From Chrysoporthe austroafricana (lineage: Eukaryota; Ascomycota; Sordariomycetes; Diaporthales; Cryphonectriaceae), in assembly GCA_001051155.2 (NCBI GenBank), contig JYIP02000006.1, positions 2,604,001-2,668,000 of the forward strand: a DNA stretch of 64,000 nucleotides. Reading direction: 5' to 3'. Position 1 is the stretch's first letter, and each line of letters opens with the position of its first letter. The position numbers were made by a program, and so were the translations under genes. Below are positions 1 through 11,401 of the stretch, piece by piece. The notes below the pieces were generated by a model. The model was not told the DNA's origin, searched no databases, and saw only the letters and a list, made by a program, of their open reading frames with translations.

Positions 1-2921
1 ACGATGCGTCCTCCCGCGCCGGGGCGCGTCCAGGCCAGCGGGCTCTGGCCCTGCCGGCGGACGAGCTTCTTCGCAGCCCCTTCCCCACAAGCGAGCGATA
101 GGCGGCGATCGTGGATTTCTCATCAGCCAAGAGCTCCTCGCGGCCTGACATGATAGGCGGCGCTTGGTGGGGAGCAGAAGGCGTGACAGGCCCGCGGGAC
201 CGCCGCACGCCTCTGCTGCCGGGGGATCACGTGGGGAGGGGGACGATCGCATAGAGGGCGCAACGCGACTGGCTCGTCCAGAAGCCCTGCGCAGGCTGGG
301 GCACCCCGACCTGGCGAGGCGGCACTTCTCCAGGGCTGCTGCCCGCATCGCCCTGCCATATACTGGTGAAGGGAAGGGCTGCTCGGTAAGGCGAGCAGGG
401 GCTCTCCTTGTGGGCGTCTGTATTATTACTTTGTATTAGTACTATAGCGATACGGTCCACGATGGGAAGGCAATCCAATATCAGGGTCCCCACAACGCTG
501 GGACCACTCGTGTACATCCGGAGACAAGCTCCCTTCGTACCGTGCCGTACCGGTCTCCGAGGTTCTGATCTCCGTCGAACGTATCTTACCGATTTGGGGG
601 GTTCTGACCGCTTTCTTCCTGCCCGCTGCTACCTGCGTTATGACCGAAATAGCCATCCCCTTGCGCGCGGGCGGTCGGCAGCATCTGCCCAGCCAGCAGC
701 GGTAGAGTCGGCGCGGCGCCAGAAGAGGGACGAGAGACTTCGTGGGCTCGAGATGCTACCGTCAGGGGCCGCCCGCGCCGCATCGATCGGCGTCGTAATC
801 GTAGCGGAACCTGGCGTTGCCATGCTACGCCCCGTCCCTACTACCTTGTCACCACCCACTGCAAGGCTCCAGGAACAGGTGCCGCTGGGTCAACCTCCTT
901 GGTGTGCACGAGCCAGCATCCGCGACGGACGGTAACGCCCTGCGCCACGGGCTATGGGATCAGCGCTGCTGTGGAGGGCGGAGAGCTTGGCTGTTCTATC
1001 TTAGATTCGATCCCGCCGATGTGAGGGCGGTGAGTGTCGCGCGGCAGACCTCGGCCGTGCACGGGCTCGCAGCAGTGCTCTTGTGGGCTGGATATCTGGT
1101 TCACTACCGCGCCCGGTGCACACTCGGACTTGCCACGCCTGCTGGGTGATGCTCGTCCCTGCTGCGTGGACGAACCGCTATCACGGCCATTGCGCTGTCA
1201 CGTTGCTGTGACGGATGCTGGGGGTGCCCTTGGTCCACTTGCTCGCACAGATGAGGGTTCCCCGTGCGCCTGTGGGGGGACGGCATGGACTGGGAGCAAA
1301 CAGTCCTTTGTCATCCCAGTTCCGGAAACTAGACGTGTTTCTATGCAATGCAAGGATATAATAGCTGAAGACCGATCCATGTACATGGGCAGTCTTCGAA
1401 CCCCCCCTTTGTCGGTCATCTTTAGGAATAATGAATATCCTCCAGGTGGAATCGGCCCTACACTTTGCCTTCGGCCATTCTAGTTACGGGACCCTTACCT
1501 ACGCGCATTAAGTCTCCTGGAGCTCCTCTTCGCGCAAAGTAGAAACTGGACGGAACCCGCGGTCGCCGTCCGGACAACGCTGAGCGTAGAGGTTGCAACG
1601 CTTGTGAATATAGGCCTGCGGCTTCAACAGAGGTTCGCGCTGCATGCGCCGCTGCTCTGCAATTCCTCCAGGTGAAAATACAGAGCTCAAATATTAAGTG
1701 AGACATCGTAGCCCGCAATGCAGCAGCCTCGGCCGGCAGTCATTGGATGTGCTCCCTTTGTTAATAACTCTGGCTTGGAAGACCTTCACCGATGATGGGG
1801 AGCTCAAGGTAGATCGTGATGTACCATCATGCAGCACAGATGTCATTCTCCAAGAGACATAAATAGAAGGTAGCTTCTCGGCCTCATTTCACGTTTTTAA
1901 ATCTTCAAAACTAAGCCTGTCTAGTACTATATAACAAGCTAGAAACCCTAGAGCTCGCAATGTTATTCTTTGGAACCTGGAGAGGAACGTCCCAGTGCTT
2001 ATGCTGGCGATATTGCAGAGCTAGGTCTAGCCTATCGGGAGGAGAGGGAACTACACATCCTGCAAACGAATACGGTGGACAGGGAGAATGGGTTGGCTAT
2101 AGAGTTGAAGGTGTTCGTATCGGTGATGGGTGCGGGTGCGCTAACCGCGGCGTTGGCAAAGAGGAAGAAGGATGAGAAGTGATTGGAATCAATGTCTTAG
2201 GCGATTGACTGGATTGGACATTCATCATTGCCATGTTCGATTCATTTTCTAGGCATGATGGCGGGTTGCCTCCTCGGAAAGGATCAAACGGTACACACAA
2301 GCACTGTTTACGATTCAAGTTTTGACATATCATGTTACACATGCCTCAATTACGGATAGAATTATTTATTTTTATCACACCAAAAATTCAACGGAAACCT
2401 AGAAGGGTCTTCTAGGCTGGCTATCTCTACGAAGCTCTTCTGTCCGAAGAAGGAAAGCCCCCCCTTTTGCCCGTTAGACCACCATCTCCCCTTTCTTGTC
2501 TCGGGAAAGAACCATTGCGTTCCGGCTCCCAGACCATACAAGTATCCTGACATCGCAAGAAGCTGGACGCCGAGCATAGGCCTCGTAGGACAACGGCAAG
2601 GTACCATGCTTGGCCAAGACAGTCCCCAGGGTGACGGACAAGTTCAGCCTAGTGGAGGTCATAGTGTAATCAAGGTAAGTTTCCAATGGAGGAAGGACTG
2701 TGCTGGCATCTTGGCCCAAGGCGCATGGATGGTATTGATGAGATCGCCGTCCGCGGACGGACGGAGGCGCGCGAGACGAATGGAGTTTCCAACAAGAATA
2801 ACAGAGCTCTAGCATCCCTGTATCTTGCCCGCGTGCCGCCACTGCTTAGGGACCCTCTCTGCGCTGATTTCGTCCCCGGCAAGGCGATGTTACCACCTCC
2901 GTTCAGAGAGTTTAGCTGTGC
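1..2921. other. Intergenic, no confident gene
   Basis: The open frames here are short, overlap on both strands and resemble no family I know. The only stretch with protein-like composition is a possible terminal exon at about 1952-2182, listed separately. No tRNA, long repeat or transposon end was seen. Confidence 0.5.
1952..2182 (+). CDS. Possible orphan terminal exon or gene fragment, unknown function
   Basis: After a CCCTAG acceptor-like site at 1946-1951, one frame stays open to a TGA at 2180-2182. It encodes about 76 residues with ordinary composition: an acidic and hydrophobic middle, a small-residue hydrophobic patch (VMGAGALTAALA), and a basic end (KRKKDEK). There is no ATG at its head, so it would have to be the last exon of a spliced gene or the remnant of a decayed one. 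I could not find convincing upstream exons in 1-1950 and do not recognise the family. It may equally be chance. Confidence 0.18.
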   Translation, partial: SSQCYSLEPGEERPSAYAGDIAELGLAYREERELHILQTNTVDRENGLAIELKVFVSVMGAGALTAALAKRKKDEK

Positions 2922-5488
2922 CTAGTCATCCTCGTCGAGGAGATGCTCGTTGTCCTCCAGTGCGAGATGCACGAACTGCCTAACCCAGGCAGCATCCATG
3001 TCCTCCAGCTGATCCTGCCCACCAACGTCCTCGTGCGCTCGCTCGTTGAGATGCCGTTCTAGTATAGGGGGGTCGATGAAATGCCGTTCTCGTCGAGGGA
3101 TCGCCTGAAATCTAAGACCAGGACGCGGACGGTTTCTCAAGGCCACCCCGGGGCCATCTCGCTCCCGCTCCAACCTCTCCCGCTCCAACCTCGCGAACAT
3201 CTCCAACCTCCGCTGTCGCGGTTGTGCGGGTGGGTACGGCTGCTGCTGATGTGCTTCTCTAGGATTGTCTCTATCGCGATTCTGGCCTCTGGCCTGCTGG
3301 GGTGCCCGGGGTGCCATTGGTTCGGCAGCGACCTGTTGTTGACCATCACGGTCTTGCGGTGCGGCCACGTCAAGCCGGAAGACTCGCGGCCCCTCAGGTA
3401 CGAGATTTACTGGCCCGTTAAGCACCACCCGGTTGAGATCAGCCTCGGCGCGGCGTTGGCGCTGCATTCGTTGGGCCTCGGCCTGAACTGCGGCTTGGAA
3501 AACCTCTTGCCTGGCAGCTTCTGGTGCTTGGTCCGCAGCGGCTCCAGCCTCAATGCGACGCCCAGCGAAACCATTCCCACCGCCCTCGTCGCCCTCTTCC
3601 AACTCCCACAAGCGCATGTAACAGGCCGTGATAGTGCCGTTTGGTAATCGATTGTAGTGCTGGTATGGGTTGCTGGGGTCCAACCAAGCAGAGCAGAGGT
3701 AACAGAAGTGCGTTTGACATTTGAAGCAGGTCCTAGGTGTGGTATTAGCAACGATGTTGTCATAAGGAGTGTAGAGTATAACACTTGCATATGGTTGCAT
3801 CCCTGTGTCTTCTGAGCTGGACAGCTGCACGTTGGACAAGGTGTGGTGTGTAGGTGAATGAAGTCGAGGGAGGCTTTCTCTTCTTTGCTGAGCTCCTGAG
3901 AATCTCGTGGTGGTGCGCATATGACGAACTCGCCGTGCCAGCTTTGGCGACACCTACTGCAGAATGCAAAATGGCAGTCTTCACAAACAGCGAGCCTGTC
4001 CTCAGGTTGGTAAGGCCGGGGTTCCTGCTTTGATGCCTCAGTAGCGTCTTTGTCCTCTTCGTCAGAGTCGTTGTCTGCCTCATGAAGCTCGAAGCCTTGC
4101 GGCTTCCTGCGCTTCTTGGACCTTGCCGCACCCTGACACCATGGCCGAGGACAGTAGATGGTGTTCTTGTCACTCTCAAGCTCTGTCTTGTACTTGAGCG
4201 TCACATATCGCTTCACCATTTCAGGCTCAAGGGGGATCTGAAGGAGCTCGCTAGGACTGATAGATGTCTTTGACTTTTTCGACTTCTTGCTGCTTGTTCT
4301 CGTGACAGCCTCGCGCTCTTTGGCACAGTTAGGCTGTAGACAGCGCACTGTTGCGATGTCACCTTCGGTGATGGCGTTGTTGTAAAAGTCTTGGAGACAC
4401 GCGATACAGAACACATGGCCGCAGTCCAACATTCGATGGCATTTTGCTCCTTTCTTGGGGTCTAAGCAAAGAGTTAGTATGCCTTGTGTAAAGGAAAGCC
4501 GGGCTTTAAGTCAAAAACAAGGCCGGTGCCCTGTTTTGCTGTCTGGCAGATCACGGCAACAGAAATGCGGACGCTCTAAGGGTATTCCGCCATATTCTAT
4601 CCCAGAGCAGTCCCTTCTCCGTGACTGACTTCTCATCGAGTCATCATAGTCTTGTTCGCACCTGGAGTCCACATTCTGTCGCTTTTCTCTGCCGGTGGGG
4701 ACAGAAGAAGACAGTGGTGTTTACCGCAGGGCTTATAAAGGTATGAGTCCAGTGCAGCCTGAGCATGGTGAAGCTTTCCACCAGCTGAGACCACGAGACT
4801 ATTTCAGCCCGGACGCACTGATCGCCATAGGTAGGATGTCCCGGTTGCGTATGATAGAGGGATTTTTAAGGGCAAGGGGATGGGCTTTAGAAGTCAACAT
4901 ACCTAGACAGACACCGCATTCAAAGGTTTGCTTCTCAAAAGCCGCCCGCTTTGCCCCAATATCAAAGTCCAGGATAGCAATCTTGTGCTCAGGGCTGATC
5001 TCTAGAGTGCCGCTGTCATTGACGAGCCCGAACACATCGTCTGCAAGCTGCTGGATGTGGTCGACGTAGGTAAAGACGACAAGATCTCGACCAAGTTCTT
5101 CCCACAGCCGGGCACAGTCGTCCTCCACTTTCTTTGCCGTTTCGATGGGCAGCCATGGTGGCGTTGTCGACACGTGAGCGACCGGAGGCTGCTCAGCCGG
5201 ATAGGCTGGCGGCAAAGAGACCTGAAGGCGGACCGCAGGGAGATATGACAGCTCATGAGAATCGATCCGGGGCGGGTTGTCTGCCGTCTCGAGTGTAGCC
5301 TGAGGAGTGGTTGGGTTGGGGGCCTGCCCTGTCGCTGCCGCGGGAAAATAGACGGTGACTGTCTTTGTTGCGTTCACAGGGATATCGAGCGTGAAGGTGT
5401 ACGGGTCATCCTCGGTGAGCCTCTGTATCTCCGGGAAAATGGCGGACAGAGTCGAGAGTTCGACGTCCCTCTGATCCTCAGTATCCAT
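2922..5488 (-). CDS. RBR-type E3 ubiquitin ligase (RNF14/Itt1-like), 3 exons
   Basis: Model: complement(2922..3732, 3789..4461, 4903..5488), 689 aa. The order is an N-terminal RWD domain (about residues 8-150), RING1 starting at C191/C194 and continuing with CGHVFC, an IBR (about 290-380), and RING2. RING2 includes GCNHM, whose cysteine (C417) matches the catalytic Cys of RING-HECT hybrid ligases, followed by TCFKCQTHFCYLC. RWD plus RBR is the architecture of RNF14 and yeast Itt1, which move ubiquitin from an E2 through a Cys thioester. The C-terminal 230 residues are Q/R-rich and low complexity. Intron 1 is long (441 nt), with a GTATGT donor. Intron 2 (56 nt, 3733-3788) must use a GC donor (GCAAGT): the nearby GTGTTA donor breaks the frame, while GC-AG restores GCNHMTCFKC. 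It is divergent from HAM-2. Confidence 0.88.
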
Positions 5489-6473
5489 GGCGAGATTTGG
5501 AGCACTCCGAGATGTCTGTCGAGGATGACGATCTCGCCGCTGTTGGTAAGATGGGAGTCCCGTTATGATGCCTTGTGGCGAGAGCTGGGTTGAGAGGATT
5601 GATGAGGGGAGGTACGAGAGGCAGTAGGTGATACTGAACGAGGAAGGAGAGCAATAGATGTCATGAAGACAATCCCCGGCATAGGCTGCCGAGTCTAGGC
5701 ATACTCATTGATGTTGAGGCGAAGCCAACTGAGGTACGTCGCTGGTGAATGCTCAATATCTTTGCTGTTAAATGTTGTAACAAGTGCCTGTAGGGGGTCC
5801 TAGGCCGTCGCCGTGGCAGTAGCAAGATGTGACTCTTTGGCCGAGAGATCCTAGTGGCAACGAAGCTTTGTCAGCCTTACATCTGGCACGGCGTGGCCTA
5901 AATATCTCTAGGCCCCCTCGATCGAGTCTTCTGGGTATCTTGTGTTACCTGTTGTTAATTCTTTGTCTGATACAATTCTCAAGAGCATTATAACTCCTCA
6001 AACGTAAGACATCTTTATGCCCCCAAGAAACAAAATTCCCTTGCGCAACTCGGAAGCCCGTCCACTGCCCTTCAGTGGGCATGCTTGAGTTCAAGCCGGC
6101 TAGTTCAGGCTAGGCAGGGCCTGGCGGTCTTCCCTGTAGACGGCCACCGCCTGCCATTTTAGGCGCTACCCCACGTTCTCGCCGCCCCATGCCGCTGGAG
6201 GACGCGCCCAGGTCCAACGTCAGGGCAAAGCTCTACGCGGTCGGCCACCTTTGCTCTACCCAAGTGTAAACAACTCGACGTCCAGTCCCATGCCAGGCTC
6301 CAGCATGCGTCCATGAATATGGCCTGTCAGCCATAGAAGCACAACCTCGTGGAATGCATTGCCTGACCACAAAGACCAGCCGAGTGACTATGACCGCCCT
6401 GTCCGCTTGTGGTGTCTGATCCATTCTTCCTGATCACCACCAGCTCCAGGCGTCTTGACCTTCTAGAGCCACT
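5489..6473. other. Divergent intergenic region between RBR ligase and HAM-2
   Basis: These 985 bp must hold the promoters and 5' UTRs of two divergently transcribed genes. I see no further coding potential, RNA gene or clear repeat. Confidence 0.5.
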
Positions 6474-9400
6474 ATGAACTCCCTCTGGCCCTCCCGAATC
6501 TTGAATGAGGCGGACCCTTCACCTATCAAGCCTGACGAACAGATGGAGGACGCCGCCGCCGCCACCACCGCCGCCGCCAACGGGCCCGAGCACGCTGAAC
6601 AAGCCGACCATCCTCAACCCGTCCGGCCCCTCCTGGTGCGCAACGCCTCGAACCCTCCTGCGCCGGCCCTCCCGCCTCCGCCGAACCAGCCTCCTCCCCC
6701 TCCAATCGGGAATGCACCGCCGAACCCGACAGACTCTCTCTCGCTGGCACAGCTCCGCCGGATCCTGGTTGAGTTCCCCAAGGCCGAGACCGTGGCATAT
6801 GATTTCACCTACGAGGACATGGGACCGATCGACGAGGAGATAGACGAGTGGTTTGTCTACCAATTCTGGCAGTGGGTGCGGCTCAGCTCTGCCCAGAGGG
6901 CTTTCGAGGGGCAGTGGGAACAGGACTTCGGCGACACCGCATGGGACGATGTGGACGAGGAGGCGAGGATAAAATTTGTCTCGGAGGCCCTGGCCGGTCT
7001 GTCATCAGGCGAAACTAAGGACCGGCTGGGTTGCCTGGGCAGTCTGGTGTACATTGTGCTCGGAAGATGGGCGCAGACGGCTGGAGGAACCGGCGCAGCT
7101 GGACCTAAGGATAGCAAGGCCAGGTCGGCCTCGACACCAGAGCAGCTCGCGGCCATGAAAGCCGGTGCCAAGCTCATCGGCGAAGCTGGAGGTGCTGTGA
7201 TCATATGGGATGTTTTGACGAAAGCATTCGATCCATACTGGTATGGCGAAACATCGGCGCTGCACGAGCGGATGCGCTGACAAGAGTACAGGACCGACGA
7301 TGCTCCTCAAATACAGGGCGTCGGTGCACAAGATGCGCAGGATGAGTTGACGAACCTAATAACTGTTATGTATATGATGATACAGCATGCGCTTGTTTAT
7401 CCTGAGGAGCTGGGTGCACTCTATGCACAGCTAGGTAAGCCACTCTCCCAGGCCGAACGAGCATTCAAGAGCTGATATGTAGGCAGTTGAGCTGAGTCCA
7501 TGTCTGGTTGGATTTTTCGTCGACGTGACGGCCAAAATGCGATGGGATGAAGCACAGGTGGTTCCGCAGGCCCAAGTCTTCCTGCTCTTCTGGAAATCAA
7601 TACTGCTTGTTTTCGGTGGCTCGAAAGAGCTGGCAGAAGCGAAGAAGGCTACGGCCGAGAACCTGGACGATGGCAAGGACAAGGACATAATTACAGCCTC
7701 ACCTTTGGACTACCACTTCTTTCGGCAAGAGATCACCTCCAAATATCCGGCATACATACCACCGAAGGAAGTTATCCCTCTGGAAGCAGACAACACATCT
7801 TTTCTTCCTCCCCTTCCAAACCAGACAGCGCGAAATAACGGTGCCAGTGGTATTCTTCCACCTCAGCCTGGCACACAGGCTGGAGGAGCCTCGATTCTCC
7901 ACCAGCCCGTCCACATCGCGACACCAGCCCCGTCTCCTCCACCCTCACCTGGTGTCGGTGGGAAAGGCGTTAAGAAGCAAAACTACCAGACTAATCAGAA
8001 CTTCCCGTTCATGTACCCGCCGCTCGATGCTACTAGCAATAGTGCAGGCGGTAAAGGCAATGCTGCTCTGCAAGATTTGCTCGTCGGTAGAAAGTGGGAA
8101 GGCAGCGACGTGCCAGCGTCGATTCTCGAAGCCGGAGAGCTGTTCTCTAAGAGGGTTCGAATGACTCGAGCCCTCCGACAGCTATGGGAAGAGCGAGAAA
8201 AGTTCATGAAGTTTGAAAGGGGGTGGGACGCTGCCGATGACGATCTACTAGACGAGCTCGACCTTTCTTCACTTACCCTTGAGGAGAAGGAGGAGCTTGG
8301 TCTAGTGAAGCCGAAGACAGAACCTGAACTCCAAGAAGGGGAAGTGGCGGTCGATTACGGCCCTCATCCCGACTATGTGAGCAAGAGGGTCAAGCAGAGG
8401 CTCGATGCCGTCGAAAAGTTCTACGTAAGTAGCGATCTGCTATCAGTTCCGGTCGCTTGGTCTTGAGCTGACACCATTGTAGGCCGGCTCCATTCCGCAA
8501 CTACAATCTGTTTGCATGTGCTTGATTAAGGGAATACTGGCACATTACACAGTTCTGTTGTCGCAACAGCCGTCGGCGGCCCCCTTCAGCGCGATTCCAG
8601 GTGGTGCCAATGGTAGGGCCAATGGCGCCAACAATAACGGCGCGGCGAGTGCGGATGCTCCTGAGCCCTCGGCCGAGGAATTGGATGCTGCAAGAACACG
8701 TGAGATCACTGCAAAAGCGGTGAGCGGCATCATGCTTCTGCTTCTCAAGTGGCTGAAGCTATCCCGTAAGTCACACTCGACGGTCATCGGTCTCCCATGG
8801 CACTATTTAGCTGACACAACTCCGAACATATCAGACGTTCTCAAGTTTGAGTTCTTAACGCAGCTTCTTCTGGACTGCAACTATATGCCATTAGTGCTGA
8901 AACTATTTCTCCACCAAGATGTTCAACAAGTCGTGGAGAACAAGACAGATCGGATCGAAAATAGGTGAGTTCCGTGTCTGTTGCAGCTTAGATGATGACC
9001 TTCTGAGGCTGATCGACATGTACAGCTTTTTCTATTTCTGTAACGTGCGCGCCGGCGCATCGGAAAAACTCGCAGAAGAGCCAAGAGACGGTGAAGAGAG
9101 CGAAGACGAAGCCGCACCTCCGCCGATCAAGCGGCGCCGCTCACCTCCACCAGCACCGCAGCCAGACACTGCAACGGATGCCGCTCTCCGTAAGGATGAG
9201 AACGGCAAGCCCCCTCGGCCTGAAGTCGATGAGCTGGGTTATCCCGTAAACCCACTGCCTTCGGAACCCATCACCGACTTCTCACGGCGCAATTTCTTTA
9301 CACTCATCAACTACCTTCGCATCCTGCAGAAAATCTGTAAGAACAAGGGCCACCGCAACCTCCTTATGGTGCAATACAAATCCTCCAATGTGCTGCGCAA

Positions 9401-9803
9401 GAACCTCAAGGTTCCGCAGAACGAACTCCGCCTGTACACGCTGAAGCTCTTCAAGAACCAGGTGCCCTACTGCTCCCGCAAGTGGCGGCAGTCCAACATG
9501 CGCGTCATCACCGCCGTCTACCTGCACTGCAGACCGGAGCTCCGCGATGAGTGGCTCGCGGGCTGCGACGTCGATGCGGAGATGGAGGAGGCGCTGCCCC
9601 TGGAGCAGGCGCTGAGGAGCCTCACGCACTGGTTCAACGTGCGCAGGTACCCGAAGACAATGGCACCTGAGGTCAGGGAGGCACTAAGGGAAGAGCAGGA
9701 TTTCTTTGTGAGGGAGCTGGAGAGGATGGAGGTGAGCTGGGACGAGGTTGGCGCGAGTGAGGGTGGGGTAGGGGAGTGGGAGGAGATCCCGGCCTGGCCA
9801 TGA
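6474..9803 (+). CDS. STRIPAK subunit HAM-2/Far11 (STRIP1/2 homolog), 6 exons
   Basis: Model: join(6474..7240, 7292..7434, 7487..8424, 8483..8765, 8835..8964, 9026..9803), 1012 aa. All five introns are 51-69 nt with GT-AG ends, and every phase closes. After a proline/alanine-rich head (residues 1-85) comes the N1221-like domain (starts near LAQLRRILVEFPKAETVAYD). The C-terminal half has the DUF3402-type region, with NYLRILQKICKNKGHRN, LRLYTLKLFKNQVPYC and the final RSLTHWFNVRRYP. This is the STRIP/Far11/HAM-2/PRO22 family, a STRIPAK core component (Ser/Thr phosphatase plus striatin kinase regulation). In Neurospora and Sordaria it is needed for hyphal fusion and fruiting-body development. A KRRRS-type basic stretch near the start of exon 6 could be a nuclear signal. 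It converges on the MARVEL gene. Confidence 0.92.
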
Positions 9804-10407
9804 TCCAGAACGGCATGGAGAGGGGATCAGTGTCATGAGCAGTGTGCTATAGATTTGATGAATCGATACCCTATTGAGCCCTCGTCACGGGCTTCTCACT
9901 CTGCGGTCCAGAAAAGCAGCTCTGATCACAGTGCATCGTACCTTTTACACTCCGCGGTGACGGACCATAGCACGGGATCACATTGGCGGGAATGCCAAGA
10001 TTGTGGAGCTCAGTATTATGATTATTAGTGCGATACTCTTTAGGTATTGCAAACAACAGCGCAAAATGAATTCCTGTGGTCCAGCGAACGGACGAGGCCC
10101 CAATATCAGGAGCTCTACGCGCCTACGATGGGCGTTGGTGATCCTCTACGAAAGGACTCCCGGGTATATCCGACTCCTCCATCCCTCATCAATGCATAGG
10201 TGATCATCACGGTGATGGTATCCACACCTCATAACTTCTCGGAGCGAGCCGCTGGCAGCTATCCGCATTCCATGGCCGACAGCACCGGTGCTATCCGTCG
10301 CCGTACGAGCGACGATCCCAAAACTTTGTCCTGTCGAGGGCGACGAAGCCCGCAACAGCGCCCGGTCCCTCGGCGCGGGCTTTGTGCCACTCACATGCCG
10401 GGGGCCT
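9804..10407. other. Convergent 3' intergenic region
   Basis: 604 bp between the stop codons of HAM-2 and the MARVEL gene, presumably two 3' UTRs. Nothing else seen. Confidence 0.5.
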
Positions 10408-11401
10408 CTAGACGTTGTACGTCCCGTCGTCGTACCGGTGCTGGTTCCCGTAGCCGTTCGCCGTGGCACCATTCGTGGTAGGCACGCCGTAGTCGTTGTA
10501 CCCGGCGCCGGCCACGCCGGCCTCCTGCTTCGGGTACGTGGAGGTGGCCACGCCGTTGTTGTGGTCGACGTGCGTGGCGTCCGTGTTGTAGGACTGGCGC
10601 AGCTGGTCGGGCTCCGGGTGGGCGGGGAGCTCGTTGTCGTTGGTGGTGTCGGCGGCGGTGCGGCGGCGGAACAGCCCGAAGACGCCGCCGCGGCCGGCGC
10701 GCTTGGAGCCATACCCGGAGGTGTAGTTGTTCGCGGGGCTGGGGCCGAAGCGCTGCTCCTTCTTGCGGTGGCGGCCGAGGCCGAGCTCGGTCAGGGCGGA
10801 GATGATGAAGAAGACGCTGGGAGGGCGGTGTCAGCAGGTGTCCTTTTCCCGGAGGAGTAAGAGATCTGGGAGAAGGTGGGGAGGAGGTGGAGAGGCGGTG
10901 GAGGCCAAAGGGGGCTGCTGCGGGCGCTTACATCGCGACGATGGCCACAGCCAGGTTGGCGGACTCCATCCTGCACGCGGTCCTGTACGTGGGGAGGGGC
11001 ACACCGCCACTGTCGCTCGAGCTGACGGTCGAGCCGGCGTTGCCGGTGCCGAAGACGGTCTTAACGCTGTCGCCGTTGCAGGAGCTGGCGCCGTTCTTGT
11101 AGACGGTGGCGACGTAGATGAAGGCGCCGAGGAAGGCGACGTCCAGGACGATGGCGAGGAAGGAGGTGAGGGTGAAGCCGGCGAGGCAGCACACTAGCAG
11201 CACGCCGAGGATGGTGTAGATGACGCCGGCACCCGAGATGCCCTCAGCGGCGCGCAGGCTTTTGGGGATGTCAATATTGTGGTTCGACATGGCGGCGAGG
11301 AAGTACGAGGTCAGCGCGAGGATCAGGCCGCAGCAGCAGAACTGGATCCCGCGGTTGATCCACTGCAGGAACTTCAGGGCGAATCCCGAGCCGGCACCCA
11401 T
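10408..11401 (-). CDS. MARVEL-domain four-pass membrane protein, 2 exons
   Basis: Model: complement(10408..10816, 10932..11401), 292 aa, with one 115-nt intron (donor GTAAGC). Four hydrophobic segments are visible: about residues 15-40 (FCCCGLILALTSYFLA), 60-80 (GVIYTILGVLLVCCLAG), 82-105 (FLAIVLDVAFLGAFIYV), and a fourth that spans the splice junction (ANLAVAIVAM, then VFFIISALTELGLG). The extracellular loop before helix 4 is Cys/Ser/Gly-rich. The cytosolic tail after about residue 170 is hydrophilic, with GGVFGLFRRR and many Asn/Asp/His/Tyr. This is the MARVEL layout found in fungal plasma-membrane or eisosome-associated proteins; the actual role is unknown. I chose the ATG at 11401 (MGAGSG). 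The frame runs upstream to 11575, but that extension is Ser/Pro-rich and looks like 5' UTR. Confidence 0.78.

Noticed and set aside
408..935. 175-aa frame in the left intergenic region
   Set aside because: Arg/Ala/Pro-rich translation with no domain; overlaps similar frames on both strands; typical of random GC-rich DNA.
3784..3788. GTGTTA used as donor of the RBR second intron
   Set aside because: It leaves the downstream RING2 exon out of frame; the GC donor four bases upstream restores it.
10146..10712. 188-aa Thr/Ser/Pro-rich minus-strand frame
   Set aside because: Alternative frame of the MARVEL gene's second exon; the spliced frame gives the proper membrane topology.
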